From positions 337,798 to 401,797 of the forward strand of contig CAWBNB010000010.1 in NCBI GenBank assembly GCA_963789885.1: DNA of 64,000 nucleotides. Direction: 5' to 3'. Of the stretch, positions 1 through 8,064 are shown one piece after another. The DNA comes from DATEDA01 sp963789885. Its GTDB lineage: Bacteria; Pseudomonadota; Gammaproteobacteria; Burkholderiales; SG8-39. The notes beneath the pieces are model-generated. The model searched no databases, was not told the DNA's origin, and saw nothing but the letters and a program-made list of their open reading frames with translations. Position 1 is the stretch's first letter. Every line of letters starts with the position of its first letter. Position numbers and translations under genes: made by a program.

Positions 1-1014
1 TACGCGGAGATGGCGGGGCTCGGGCTCTTCGGCATCGCGATACCCGAGGCGCTTGGCGGCGCGGGCGGGGACGCCCTCGCCTACGCCGTCGTGATGGAGG
101 AGCTCGCGCGGGGCTACGCCTCGGTCGCCGACCAGTGCGGCCTGGTGGAGCTCGTCGGCACGCTGCTCGCCGCGTACGGCACGCCCGAGCAGCAGGAGCG
201 CTACCTCCGGCCGTTGCTGAAGGCCGAGCGACGTTGTGCGTATGCGCTCACCGAGGCGGAGGCGGGCTCCGATCTCTCGAATCTGCGCAGCACGGCGACG
301 CGCACCGCCGACGGGTGGACGCTCACAGGCAGCAAGCTCTGGATCCACAACGCTCCGGTCTGCGACTTCGCATGCGTGCTCGCGCGCACCGATCCGGCCG
401 CGGGCCATCGCGGGATGAGCATCTTCCTCGTCGACCGGGATTCGCCCGGCTTCGGGGTCGGGCGGAAGGAGCACAAGATGGGTCAGCGCGCCTCGCAGGT
501 CGGCGCGCTCGAGTTCAGCGACGTACACCTCCCGGCCGGCGCGCTGCTCGGCCCCGAAGGTCGTGGCTTCCACCTGATGATGAGCGTGCTCGACAAGGGC
601 CGCATCGGCATCGGCGCGCTCGCGGTGGGGATCGTGCAGGCCGCACTCGATGCGTCGATCGACTACGCCAAGGTGCGCCGCCAGTTCGACAAGCCGATCG
701 CCGAGTTCCAGGCGGTGCAATGGATGATCGCGGACATGGCGAAGGACGCGCATGCGGCGCGACTGATGGTGCACGCTGCGGCGGTGAAGCTCGATGCGGG
801 CGAACGCGCCACGATCGAGGCGTCGATGGCGAAGTGCTTCGCCGCCGACGCCGCCGTCGCCCATACCGCGAACGCCGTGCAGATCCACGGCGGCTCCGGT
901 TACATCCGCGGGTGCGAGGTCGAGCGCCTCTACCGCGACGCGAAGATCACCCAGATCTACGAGGGCACGAACCAGATCCAGCGGATGATCATCGCGCGTC
1001 AGCTGCTCGGCTGA
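1..1014 (+). CDS. Acyl-CoA dehydrogenase, 5' partial
   Basis: FAD-dependent alpha,beta-dehydrogenation of an acyl-CoA thioester, passing electrons to ETF in the cytoplasm. The reading frame is open from the first base, so the N-terminus lies outside the window; 337 codons are present against about 380 for the family. Visible signatures are the substrate/FAD loop ALTEAEAGSD, the FAD-binding segment RRQFDKPIAEFQ, and near the C-terminus IYEGTNQIQ, whose Glu (bases 961-963) is the usual catalytic base of short- and medium-chain enzymes. The glutaryl-CoA type also shares this architecture, so the substrate is open. The neighbouring minus-strand catabolic genes converge on it. An internal Met at base 10 is unlikely to be the true start because family homology continues upstream of it. 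Confidence 0.9.
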   Translation, partial: YAEMAGLGLFGIAIPEALGGAGGDALAYAVVMEELARGYASVADQCGLVELVGTLLAAYGTPEQQERYLRPLLKAERRCAYALTEAEAGSDLSNLRSTATRTADGWTLTGSKLWIHNAPVCDFACVLARTDPAAGHRGMSIFLVDRDSPGFGVGRKEHKMGQRASQVGALEFSDVHLPAGALLGPEGRGFHLMMSVLDKGRIGIGALAVGIVQAALDASIDYAKVRRQFDKPIAEFQAVQWMIADMAKDAHAARLMVHAAAVKLDAGERATIEASMAKCFAADAAVAHTANAVQIHGGSGYIRGCEVERLYRDAKITQIYEGTNQIQRMIIARQLLG

Positions 1015-1034
1015 CCGGGCCGGCGTCGCTCCGG

Positions 1035-1928
1035 CTACTTCTTCTGCCGCGCTTCGACCGTCGCGGACTCGATCTCGTAATAGCGGTCGAGATCGATCAG
1101 GTCTTCCACCGCCTGCCGCGAAGCGACGTATTCCGCATTCGTCATGCCGGAATACCGGCCGGTCGCGCGCAGCTCGGCGAGCGCCTGCTTCAGGAAGTGG
1201 AAGGCCGTGCAAAGCACGACTTGCGCCTCGATGCAGGCGACGTAGCCCATCTGCTGCAGCTCCTGCCGCGTGAAAATCGGCCGACCGTCGCGGTTGCCGC
1301 GGCTCTGCACGTACACGAGGGGCAGCCGGCAGACCCGCGGCGCCTGCTCCGCCTCGGCGGGATTGCGCGGGAAGAGCAGGCCGAGATCCGCCCCGGCGTC
1401 GGCGGCGCGGTTGAGCCGCATGCTCGCCTCGTCCAGGCCGAGCGCCCGGCACGTATCGGTGCGCGCGATGATGACGAAATCCGGATCGCTCTCGTCGCGC
1501 TGGCGAATTGCGTACCGGATCTTCTCCTCGAACGCCTCGACCGGGATGCCGTGCACCTCGTACTTGTGGTAGTGCGCCCGCTTCGGATAGAGCTGGTCCT
1601 CGATGTGCACGCCAGCGACGCCGGCACGGATGAACTCGCGCACCGTGCGCATCGTGTGCAGCGGCTCGCCGAAGCCGGCACCGGCGTCGGCGACGAGCGG
1701 AATGTCGATCCGCCGCGCGATCTCGCCGGCGAGGTCGACCTGCTCGGTCATCGTGAGCAGCGGCTCGGTGACCGCCTTCGAGCCGCCGGTGACGTAGCCC
1801 CCGACGTACGCCGCCTCGAAGCCGAGCGACTGGACGAGCCGCCCGCCGAGCGCGTCGTACACCGAAGGCATGTGCAGGAACGTCTTGTCGCGGACGAGTT
1901 GCCGCAGCCGGGTGGTCGTGTTCTGCAC
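1035..1928 (-). CDS. Isocitrate lyase/PEP mutase superfamily protein (oxaloacetate decarboxylase-like)
   Basis: A 297-residue TIM-barrel protein of the ICL/PEPM superfamily, which makes or breaks C-C or P-C bonds in small oxoacids with Mg2+. The metal/substrate loop reads ADAGAGFGEP (residues 80-89) where PrpB-like lyases have DADxGFG, and EDQ follows at 110-112. The flexible catalytic loop reads PKRAHYH (115-121) instead of K(K/R)CGH, so the catalytic Cys of true lyases is missing. This points to the oxaloacetate decarboxylase or PEP-mutase-like branch rather than isocitrate or methylisocitrate lyase. It is the last gene of a minus-strand run that includes AtuA-type proteins and a 2-hydroxyacid dehydrogenase, consistent with the tail of an organic-acid pathway. 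The substrate is unknown. Confidence 0.82.
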   Translation of the reverse strand: MQNTTTRLRQLVRDKTFLHMPSVYDALGGRLVQSLGFEAAYVGGYVTGGSKAVTEPLLTMTEQVDLAGEIARRIDIPLVADAGAGFGEPLHTMRTVREFIRAGVAGVHIEDQLYPKRAHYHKYEVHGIPVEAFEEKIRYAIRQRDESDPDFVIIARTDTCRALGLDEASMRLNRAADAGADLGLLFPRNPAEAEQAPRVCRLPLVYVQSRGNRDGRPIFTRQELQQMGYVACIEAQVVLCTAFHFLKQALAELRATGRYSGMTNAEYVASRQAVEDLIDLDRYYEIESATVEARQKK

Positions 1929-1941
1929 GCGTGTTCCGCCT

Positions 1942-2241
1942 CTAGAGCTTCATCGGGTCGATGCCGGCCTTCGCGATGCGCTCCTGGTGTTCCTTCGGCA
2001 GCAGGGCGTGCACCTCGAAGGTCGCCGGCACGCACTCGGACCACTGGTTGATGAGCTTGTGCAGCGTCTCCGGCGAATCGACGTCGAAGATGATGACCGC
2101 GCCGCGGCCGAGCTTCGTGTAGATGTGCTTCGCGGTGCCGGCGGCGGCGAGCGCGTTCACCCAGTCCCACCACTGCTTCTGGCCTTCGCGCGCGACCGAG
2201 GGCTTGTCGGCACGCGGGGTGCTGATCACGAGGTAGTGCAT
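1942..2241 (-). CDS. Small ferredoxin-fold protein, muconolactone isomerase-like
   Basis: A 99-residue cytoplasmic protein. The start at 2241 (MHYLVIST) gives a compact domain with pattern WWDWVNALAAAG, then GRGAVIIFDVDSPETLHKL, then a C-terminal VHALLPKEHQE. This resembles the muconolactone delta-isomerase/dimeric alpha-beta barrel fold of small catabolic proteins. Family assignment rests on the overall pattern rather than catalytic residues. The gene lies 13 bp from the PEP-mutase-like gene and 20 bp from the SMP-30 gene on the same strand, so co-transcription is likely. It could be an isomerase or a ligand-binding accessory; the function is not resolved. Confidence 0.7.
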   Translation of the reverse strand: MHYLVISTPRADKPSVAREGQKQWWDWVNALAAAGTAKHIYTKLGRGAVIIFDVDSPETLHKLINQWSECVPATFEVHALLPKEHQERIAKAGIDPMKL

Positions 2242-2261
2242 GCGGTCTCCGTGGAGGGCGT

Positions 2262-3209
2262 TCAGGCGGTGAGCCGCAGCCCGGGGCGCGGCCAGTCCAT
2301 CTCGACGAGCTGCCCGGCGTAGGACAGGGTGATGTAGGCCTTCCTGAGATCCGGCCCGCCGAAGCAGATGTTGGTCACGTGCGTGTCGCCCGGCACCGGC
2401 ACGAACTGCGCTTCGCCGCCGTTCACCGGGCAGACCGTGATGCCCCCCTTGTCGAGCGTCGCGACGCAGACGTCGCCGTTCGCCTCGACCGCGAGCGAGT
2501 CGAAGCGCCGGTAGTCCGGCGAACCCCAAACGAGCCGGCTGCCGTGCGGCGATGCCGGCGAGGCGGTCGCGGGTCTGGCGAGCTCGCCCGGGCCTTTGAG
2601 ATCCCACGCCCACAGGCGCGCCGACTCAGTCTCGGCGACATACAGCGTCTTCCCGTCGGGCGACAGCCCCACGCCGTTCGGCTTGTGGATCGGGAACACC
2701 ACCTCGCGGATGGCGGAGCCGTCCATCCTGCCGTAGCAGACGCTGCCGCGATCCCAGTCGCGATGGCGCGTCTTGCCGGGATCGGTGAACCAGAAGCCGC
2801 CGTGCGCGTCGAACACGATGTCGTTCGGTCCGCGGATCTTCGCGCTGCCGACGCGGTCGTAGACGGTCTCGAACTTGCCGGTCTCGATGTTGACCCGCTC
2901 GATCCGGCCGGTGACGTAGTCGTCGGGCGTGCCCGCGGTGACCCAGCGCCCGTCGGCGCGCTGTGTGAACGCGAAGCCGCCGTTGTTCGCGACGTAGCAG
3001 TGCCCGTCCGGTCCCATCGCCGCGCCGTTCGGGCCGCCGCCGAGGTTGGCGACGATGTGCTTCCGGCCGTCGGGCCAGATCCGCGTCAGCGTCTTGCGGC
3101 GGATCTCGACTACCAGCAGGCTGCCGTCGCCCACCCACACCGGCCCTTCCGGGAACCACAGGTCCTCGGCCACCACCCGCACCTTCGGAACGTTGTCTCT
3201 CGCAGTCAC
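2262..3209 (-). CDS. SMP-30/gluconolactonase/LRE family protein
   Basis: A 315-residue six-bladed beta-propeller of the SMP-30 family, whose members hydrolyse sugar or other lactones using one divalent metal. Metal-site patterns are visible: FPEGPVWVGDGSLL near residue 20 (Glu), RGPNDIVFDAHGGFWFTD around 130-147 (Asn and Asp), and HKPNGVGLSPDGKTLYVAE around 175-195. There is no signal peptide, so it is predicted cytoplasmic. It sits between the small ferredoxin-fold gene and a D-2-hydroxyacid dehydrogenase on the same strand. Together these suggest formation and opening of a lactone or hydroxyacid. The substrate cannot be read from sequence. Confidence 0.85.
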   Translation of the reverse strand: MTARDNVPKVRVVAEDLWFPEGPVWVGDGSLLVVEIRRKTLTRIWPDGRKHIVANLGGGPNGAAMGPDGHCYVANNGGFAFTQRADGRWVTAGTPDDYVTGRIERVNIETGKFETVYDRVGSAKIRGPNDIVFDAHGGFWFTDPGKTRHRDWDRGSVCYGRMDGSAIREVVFPIHKPNGVGLSPDGKTLYVAETESARLWAWDLKGPGELARPATASPASPHGSRLVWGSPDYRRFDSLAVEANGDVCVATLDKGGITVCPVNGGEAQFVPVPGDTHVTNICFGGPDLRKAYITLSYAGQLVEMDWPRPGLRLTA

Positions 3210-3220
3210 GTCGGGATCTC

Positions 3221-4216
3221 CTATTGCTTCGGGGCGCCGACCGGCACCACCACGTCCGCCGGCGCCAGCGCCTCGCCGCGGAGGAACCGCAGGATGTTGC
3301 CGATCGCGTGGCGGGCCACGTTCTCGACGTTGTCGAACACCGCGCCGCCGGTATGCGGCGTCGCGATCACCTGGTCGAGCTTGAGCAGCGGGTTGTCCGG
3401 CGACGGCGGCTCGGGATCGAAGGCGTCGAGCCCCGCGCCGCGGAGCTTCCCGGCCACGAGCGCGTCGTACAGTGCCCGCTCGTCGACCAACTCGCCGCGC
3501 GCGGTGTTGATCAGGACCGCGCCGTGCTTCATCTTCGCGATGGCAGCGGCGTCGATGATCCTTCCCGTCTGCGGCGTGAAGGGCGCGTGCAGGCTGAGGA
3601 TGTCGCTCTCGGCGAGGAGCCGCTCAAGCGGCACGTAGCTCGCGCCGAGCGCCGCCTCGGTCGCCTCATCGGCGCGACGGGCGTCGAAATACGCGACGCG
3701 GCACTCGAAGCCGCGCAGCCGCTGTGCGACCTTGCGGCCGATGTTGCCGAAGCCGACGAGCCCCACGGTCTTGTTGGCGATCTGGTAGCCGATCTCGCGC
3801 ATCTCCGCCTTCAACCAGACGCCGCGGCGCAGCGCGGCGTCGACCTGCGCGAGGCGCCGGTAGACGCCGAGCATCAGCCCGATCGTCAGCTCGGCCACCG
3901 GCCCGGCGTTGGAGCCGGCGGTGATCGCGAGCGGGATCCCCTTGCGTCGTGCCGCCTCGACGTCGATGCGATCGACGCCGATGCCCCATTTCTCGATGAA
4001 GCGCAGCTGCCTCGCGTGCGCGAGCATCGGCGCGGTCACCGCCGCCCACCCGGCGAGGATGATCTCGGCGCCTTCGACGAGCGCCATCTGCTCGGCGTCG
4101 TCATAGCTCGTCGCGAAGTGGAGGTCGAGTTCGGCCGGCGCGGTGCGACGCACGACCTCGCGCACGGCTGGTGCCCAGACGTCGAGGCAGGCGACGTAGT
4201 GGCCCACGCCGGTCAC
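3221..4216 (-). CDS. D-isomer-specific 2-hydroxyacid dehydrogenase
   Basis: NAD(P)-dependent oxidoreductase interconverting a 2-oxoacid and its D-2-hydroxyacid, 331 residues from a GTG at 4216. This start makes a GTGA overlap with the stop of the upstream AtuA-like gene, which supports it over longer in-frame extensions. The Rossmann motif GFGNIG is at residues 145-150. The catalytic set is NTARGELVD (Arg about 230), DPEPP (Glu about 259) and ATPHTGG (His about 278). The phosphoglycerate/glycerate/phenyllactate group shares this layout, so the substrate is undetermined. Tight coupling to the AtuA pair suggests action on an intermediate of the same pathway. Confidence 0.9.
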   Translation of the reverse strand: MTGVGHYVACLDVWAPAVREVVRRTAPAELDLHFATSYDDAEQMALVEGAEIILAGWAAVTAPMLAHARQLRFIEKWGIGVDRIDVEAARRKGIPLAITAGSNAGPVAELTIGLMLGVYRRLAQVDAALRRGVWLKAEMREIGYQIANKTVGLVGFGNIGRKVAQRLRGFECRVAYFDARRADEATEAALGASYVPLERLLAESDILSLHAPFTPQTGRIIDAAAIAKMKHGAVLINTARGELVDERALYDALVAGKLRGAGLDAFDPEPPSPDNPLLKLDQVIATPHTGGAVFDNVENVARHAIGNILRFLRGEALAPADVVVPVGAPKQ

Positions 4217-4527
4217 GCCCCCGGCAGCTCGATCGTCAGCATCAGGCTGCTGAGCGACTTGCCGTGTGGATCCTGCGCGAGCGAACGCGTCACGCCGCCG
4301 CCGAGCGCCCCTTCGATGACGAAGTTGAGCGCCTGCAGCTTCGGCAGCTCGTACCGGCGGACCGGGCCCTTGGCGATGTGCGCGAACGCCCGCATCACGC
4401 GCTCTTCGGTCAGCTGCTCGCGCAGCAGCTTCCAGCCCGCCGCGTCGTAGGCGATCGCCGAGATATTGGAGATGTCGCCCTTGTCGCCCGCGCGGCAGTG
4501 CGCGATGTCCCAGACCCGTAGCGTCAC
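4213..4527 (-). CDS. AtuA-like small domain protein
   Basis: A 104-residue protein matching the C-terminal ferredoxin-like domain that in some AtuA (acyclic terpene utilisation) proteins is fused to DUF1446. The hallmark run is IAHCRAGDKGDISNIS near the N-terminus, followed by VRRYELPKLQALNFVIEGALGGG. The GTG at 4527 was chosen because a GGAGGA ribosome-binding site lies 7-8 bases upstream; a longer form from 4581 has no such support. It lies downstream of the DUF1446 gene and overlaps the dehydrogenase by 4 bp. The two-gene split of AtuA is common in CoA-ester and hydroxyacid clusters. The biochemical activity is not established. Confidence 0.85.
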   Translation of the reverse strand: MTLRVWDIAHCRAGDKGDISNISAIAYDAAGWKLLREQLTEERVMRAFAHIAKGPVRRYELPKLQALNFVIEGALGGGVTRSLAQDPHGKSLSSLMLTIELPGA

Positions 4528-4611
4528 GTTCACTCCTCCACGACACGAGGGAGCAAGCCCCCTCGTACTCCCCGAACCCACGAGACTGCCGCCTGCGGCG
4601 TCGGTTTCACG

Positions 4612-5961
4612 TCAAGCCTCCTTTACGACGACCTGCCCATCGACCAGCGCGCGCGGCAGCAGCACCGACTGGACGGCGAGGATCTCGCGCACGATCGGAT
4701 CGGAACCGCCGCCGCCGCTCCCGGGTCCGTTGACGTGCAGCGCGCGTACCTCGAAGCCCACTGCCTCCGCCGCCTTGCGGTCGGTCGTGCGCATCGCGAG
4801 ACGCAGGCGTACCTCATAAGGCTCGGGCCTCGCCTCCGGCTGCCCGTGCAGGCTCGACATGCCGATGAGGTCGACGCGCACTTCCGAGTACTTCAAGCCG
4901 CGATCCTTGAGCCGCTGCTGCACCACTTCGGCAGCCCACTTCGCCTTCTCCACCGCGTGGATGCCGGCATAGGAGATCTGACCTTCCCCGATATAACCGT
5001 CGTCGTAGCCCACCGTGACCTTGTAAGTGGGCGTCCGCGGCCGCGCTGTCGCGCCCCAGACGCGGACGCGGTCGCGGCCGTCCTGCGCCATCTCGAGGTC
5101 GGTGACGTCGAGCACGCAGTCCGGGGTAATGTACGCCGCGGGGTCGTGCAGCTCGTACAGCAGCTGCTCCTTGCAGGTGGCGAGGTCGACGCGCCCGCCG
5201 CTGCCCTCGGTCTTGGAGATCCAGAAGCCCCCCTCGGCGGTCATGTCGGCATAGGGGAACCCGAGGCGTGCGAGGTCCGGCACTTCCTTCTTGCCGGGAT
5301 CGCCGAAGCAGCCGCCGCTCACCTGGGCCGCGCACTCGAGCAGGTGACCCGCGGCGGTGGCGGCCGCCATGCGCGGCCAGTCGTCGTAGCGCCAGCCGAA
5401 GTGGTGCATCGCCGGGGCGACGAAGAGCGAGGGATCGGCGACCCGGCCGGTGATCACGACCTGCGCCCGCGTCTCGAGCGCGCGGCAGATGACGTCGGCG
5501 CCGAGATATGCGTTGCCGGAGACCATTCTGGGCAGCAGCGATTCGAGCGGCTTGCCGGATTCCATCAGCGGCAGCTGCGGCTGCCGGCGGAGGATCTCCG
5601 CGACGTCGTCGCCGAGCACCACCGCGCAGCTCACCTCGGGGAGGCCGAGGTCCTTGGCGTGACGCCGGACGTCGCGCGCCGCGGCGGTCGGGTTCGCGGC
5701 GCCCATGTTGCTGACGATCCGCACGCCGTTCTTCAGGCACGCCGGCAGCACCGCCCCCATCCGGTCGAGCAGCCGCGGCGTATAGCCCTTGTCGGGATTC
5801 TTCAGCCGGGTGAGGTTCTCGCGCGCGATCGTGCGCTCGGCGAGGCACTCGAACGCGAGATAGTCGATCTCGCCCCGCTCGGCGAGCTCGACTGCCGGCG
5901 CGATCCGGTCGTCGGCAAAGCTCGATCCCGCGCCGACTCGAAGAATCCCTTTCGGTTTCAT
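4612..5961 (-). CDS. AtuA/DUF1446 family protein
   Basis: A 449-residue cytoplasmic protein of the DUF1446 family, named after AtuA of Pseudomonas acyclic terpene catabolism. Diagnostic stretches include the N-terminal RVGAGSSFADDR, the segment IDYLAFECLAERTIA, SNMGAANPTAAA, and DVICRALETRAQVVITGRVADPSLF. The length equals the stand-alone large domain; the small domain is the separate downstream gene, 84 bp away. In this genome the pair is flanked by Bug-type receptors and a D-2-hydroxyacid dehydrogenase, so a branched organic acid or its CoA ester is a more likely substrate than a terpene. This is an inference from context. Confidence 0.87.
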   Translation of the reverse strand: MKPKGILRVGAGSSFADDRIAPAVELAERGEIDYLAFECLAERTIARENLTRLKNPDKGYTPRLLDRMGAVLPACLKNGVRIVSNMGAANPTAAARDVRRHAKDLGLPEVSCAVVLGDDVAEILRRQPQLPLMESGKPLESLLPRMVSGNAYLGADVICRALETRAQVVITGRVADPSLFVAPAMHHFGWRYDDWPRMAAATAAGHLLECAAQVSGGCFGDPGKKEVPDLARLGFPYADMTAEGGFWISKTEGSGGRVDLATCKEQLLYELHDPAAYITPDCVLDVTDLEMAQDGRDRVRVWGATARPRTPTYKVTVGYDDGYIGEGQISYAGIHAVEKAKWAAEVVQQRLKDRGLKYSEVRVDLIGMSSLHGQPEARPEPYEVRLRLAMRTTDRKAAEAVGFEVRALHVNGPGSGGGGSDPIVREILAVQSVLLPRALVDGQVVVKEA

Positions 5962-5974
5962 GTCTCGCTCCGTA

Positions 5975-6940
5975 TCAGTCGAGTTTGGCGCCGCTGTCCT
6001 TCACGAGCTTGGACCACTTGGCGAGCTCGGCGCCGATGAAGGCCCGGAACTCGGCCGGCGTCATCAGGTCGGTCTCGAGTCCGGCTTTCTGCATCGCCTC
6101 GACGAACTCCCTCGTCTGCGCGATCTTCGCGACGTCGCCGTACACCTTCGCCACGATTTCGTCGGGCGTCCGCGCGGGGGCGACGAGCCCGTTCCACGCC
6201 GAGACGTCGAAATCGGGAATTCCCGATTCGGTGACGGTCGGCACGTCGGGGAGCTGCGTCGAGCGCTTCGCGCTGGTGACCGCGAGCACCTTGAGCTTCC
6301 CGGACTTGAGCTGCGGCAGCGCGCTCGCCGCCGCCGGCGCTCCCAGCGGAATCTGGTTGCCGAGGATGTCGGTCATCATCTGCGCGATGCCCTTGTAGGG
6401 CACGTGCGTCATGTCGATCGCCGTTTTCGTCTTCAGCAGCTCGAAGACGAGGTGCGTCACGCTGCCGTTCCCCCCCGAGCCGTAGAGCACCGTCTTCGGC
6501 TTCGCCTTGGCGAGCGCGACGAGCTCGGTCACCGAGCTCGCCGGGAAGGCCGGGTTGGCCACGAACGCGAGCGGCGCGATCGCGATGCGCGCGATCGGCT
6601 TGAAATCGCGGGCCATGTCGTAGCCGGCGTCGGCGTAGAGGCTCGGGTTGATGACGTTGTTGATGCCGGCCATCAGCAGCGTGTAACCGTCCGGGGCGGC
6701 CTTCGCGACCGTCACCGCGCCGATGTTTCCGCCCGCCCCCATCACGTTCTCGACGACGACGCCCTGCCCCCAGACGTCGGCGAGGCGCGCGGCGAGCTGC
6801 CGCGCGGCGATGTCCGCGGCCGTCCCGGTCGAGAATGGCACGACGATCTTCACCGGCTTCGCGGGCCAGGCCTGCGCGAGCACCGCCGGGGCGACCGCGA
6901 CGGCGAGGACGCCGAAGGCGAAGAGCAGCTTGCGGCTCAT
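5975..6940 (-). CDS. Bug/TctC-family tricarboxylate-type solute receptor
   Basis: Periplasmic substrate-binding protein of the Bug (TctC) family, 321 residues. The signal peptide is MSRKLLFAFGVLAVAVAPAVLAQ with cleavage near residue 22. The mature protein opens with WPAKPVKIVVPFSTGTAADIAARQLA, the typical Bug N-lobe, and has the central HVPYKGIAQMMTDILG ligand loop. The family binds carboxylates and feeds tripartite TctAB permeases, but no TctA or TctB is nearby, as is usual for the expanded orphan Bug sets of Burkholderiales. It is 13 bp from the AtuA gene and 9 bp from a second receptor. The ligand is probably the acid processed by this cluster. Confidence 0.93.
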   Translation of the reverse strand: MSRKLLFAFGVLAVAVAPAVLAQAWPAKPVKIVVPFSTGTAADIAARQLAARLADVWGQGVVVENVMGAGGNIGAVTVAKAAPDGYTLLMAGINNVINPSLYADAGYDMARDFKPIARIAIAPLAFVANPAFPASSVTELVALAKAKPKTVLYGSGGNGSVTHLVFELLKTKTAIDMTHVPYKGIAQMMTDILGNQIPLGAPAAASALPQLKSGKLKVLAVTSAKRSTQLPDVPTVTESGIPDFDVSAWNGLVAPARTPDEIVAKVYGDVAKIAQTREFVEAMQKAGLETDLMTPAEFRAFIGAELAKWSKLVKDSGAKLD

Positions 6941-6949
6941 GGCGCCCGC

Positions 6950-7930
6950 TCAGGAATCGATCTTCGCGCCGGATGCGCGGATGATCTTCGCGGTCTTGTC
7001 GATCTCCACGCGGATGAAGGCCGCGAACTCCTCCGGCGAGGAGCCGAAGATCTCGTAGTCCTTCAGGCGGTCGAGCACGGCCGGGTCCTTCAGCGCCCTC
7101 ACGACCTCGGCGTGCAGGCGGTCGATGGCCGCCCTGGGCGTCCCGGCGGGCGCGAGGATCCCGAACCACGAGCTGAAGTCGTAGCCCGGATAGCCGAGCT
7201 CGGCGATCGTCGGGACGTCGGGCAGGCCGCGGAAGCGCTTCGGTGTCGTCACCGCGATCGCGCGGAGCTTCCCGTCCTTGAGGTGGCCGGTCACCGTCGG
7301 CATAGCGGCAAAGAGCGAATTGACCTGGCCGCCGAGCAGGTCGGGCATCACCGAGCCGCTGCCTTTGTAGGGAACGTGCAGCAGGTCGATGCCGGCGAGC
7401 TCCTTCAGCAGCTCGCCGGACAGGTGGTTGACCGTGCCGCTGCCGGCCGAGGCGAAGGTGATGCTGCCGGGCTTCGCCTTCGCGAGCGCGATGAACTCCT
7501 GCAGGTTCTTCGCCGGGAGCGCGGGGTTCACGACCAGCACGTGCGGATTGCCCGCCACGAGTGACACCGGCGCGATGTCCTTGATGGAGTCGAAGGTGAG
7601 CTTGCCGGCGTACAGCGTCACGTTGGACGCAAAGTTGTTCGTCTGCATCAGCAGCGTGTAGCCGTCCGGCGCCGACCGTACCAGCGCCTCGGTCGCCACG
7701 ATCGTGTTCGCGCCCGGCCGGTTCTCCACCAGAACCTGCTGGGCCATGCTTTCGGTCATCTTGCCCGCGACGATCCGGGTCAGGATGTCGGTGCCGCCGC
7801 CCGGGGTGAACGGGACCATGATCTTGACCGGCCGGGCGGGGTAGGCGCCTTGCGCGTGCGCCGCGCCGTAGACGCCTGCGCCGAGGAGCGCGGCGGCGAG
7901 CGTCGCGCTGACGAGCGGGGTGAGCTTCAC
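6950..7930 (-). CDS. Bug/TctC-family solute receptor
   Basis: A second periplasmic Bug receptor, 326 residues from a GTG at 7930 preceded by an AGGAGG ribosome-binding site 8 bases upstream. The in-frame extension beyond it crosses a CA-rich low-complexity leader and is not credible protein. The signal peptide ends near GAGVYGAAHAQ. The mature protein starts YPARPVKIMVPFTPGGGTDILTR and contains LLHVPYKGSGSVMPDLLGG. It is clearly paralogous to, but diverged from, the receptor 9 bp downstream, so the two may bind related acids. No membrane subunits are linked. Confidence 0.93.
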   Translation of the reverse strand: MKLTPLVSATLAAALLGAGVYGAAHAQGAYPARPVKIMVPFTPGGGTDILTRIVAGKMTESMAQQVLVENRPGANTIVATEALVRSAPDGYTLLMQTNNFASNVTLYAGKLTFDSIKDIAPVSLVAGNPHVLVVNPALPAKNLQEFIALAKAKPGSITFASAGSGTVNHLSGELLKELAGIDLLHVPYKGSGSVMPDLLGGQVNSLFAAMPTVTGHLKDGKLRAIAVTTPKRFRGLPDVPTIAELGYPGYDFSSWFGILAPAGTPRAAIDRLHAEVVRALKDPAVLDRLKDYEIFGSSPEEFAAFIRVEIDKTAKIIRASGAKIDS

Positions 7931-7944
7931 CGGTACTGCCTCCT

Positions 7945-8055
7945 GGTTGGTGATCGCTACTTGTTGTTCGGTGCTTGTTGTTTGTTGTGGTTTGTCGGGT
8001 GTGCTGTGTGTGTCTGTCTTGTGTGTGTTGTTCGCTATTTGCTGTGTCGGTCCGA
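7945..8055 (-). promoter_or_regulatory. CA-rich, G-poor leader between dioxygenase and receptor genes
   Basis: About 110 bases are almost pure G/T on the plus strand, giving a minus-strand transcript rich in C and A and very poor in G (repeated ACA, CAACAA and CACACA units). This is sharply unlike the surrounding GC-rich sequence. It lies in the 134-bp gap downstream of the dioxygenase stop and just upstream of the receptor's ribosome-binding site. Such unstructured C-rich RNA is what Rho-utilisation sites look like, and CA-rich leaders are also targets of GcvB-type small RNAs on transporter mRNAs. Either role is inferred. Confidence 0.4.
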
Positions 8056-8064
8056 CGTTCGCCG

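Noticed and set aside
135..2051. Long plus-strand open frame of 638 codons
   Set aside because: It runs over the acyl-CoA dehydrogenase out of frame and antisense to the PEP-mutase-like gene. Arg/Ala-rich translation with no domain; a high-GC shadow.
5960..7564. 534-codon plus-strand frame opposite two Bug receptors
   Set aside because: The opposite strand has two signal-peptide proteins with clear family motifs; this translation has none.
7945..8055. GT-rich tract as a CRISPR or microsatellite array
   Set aside because: No repeat unit of constant length or spacer structure; only a compositional bias.
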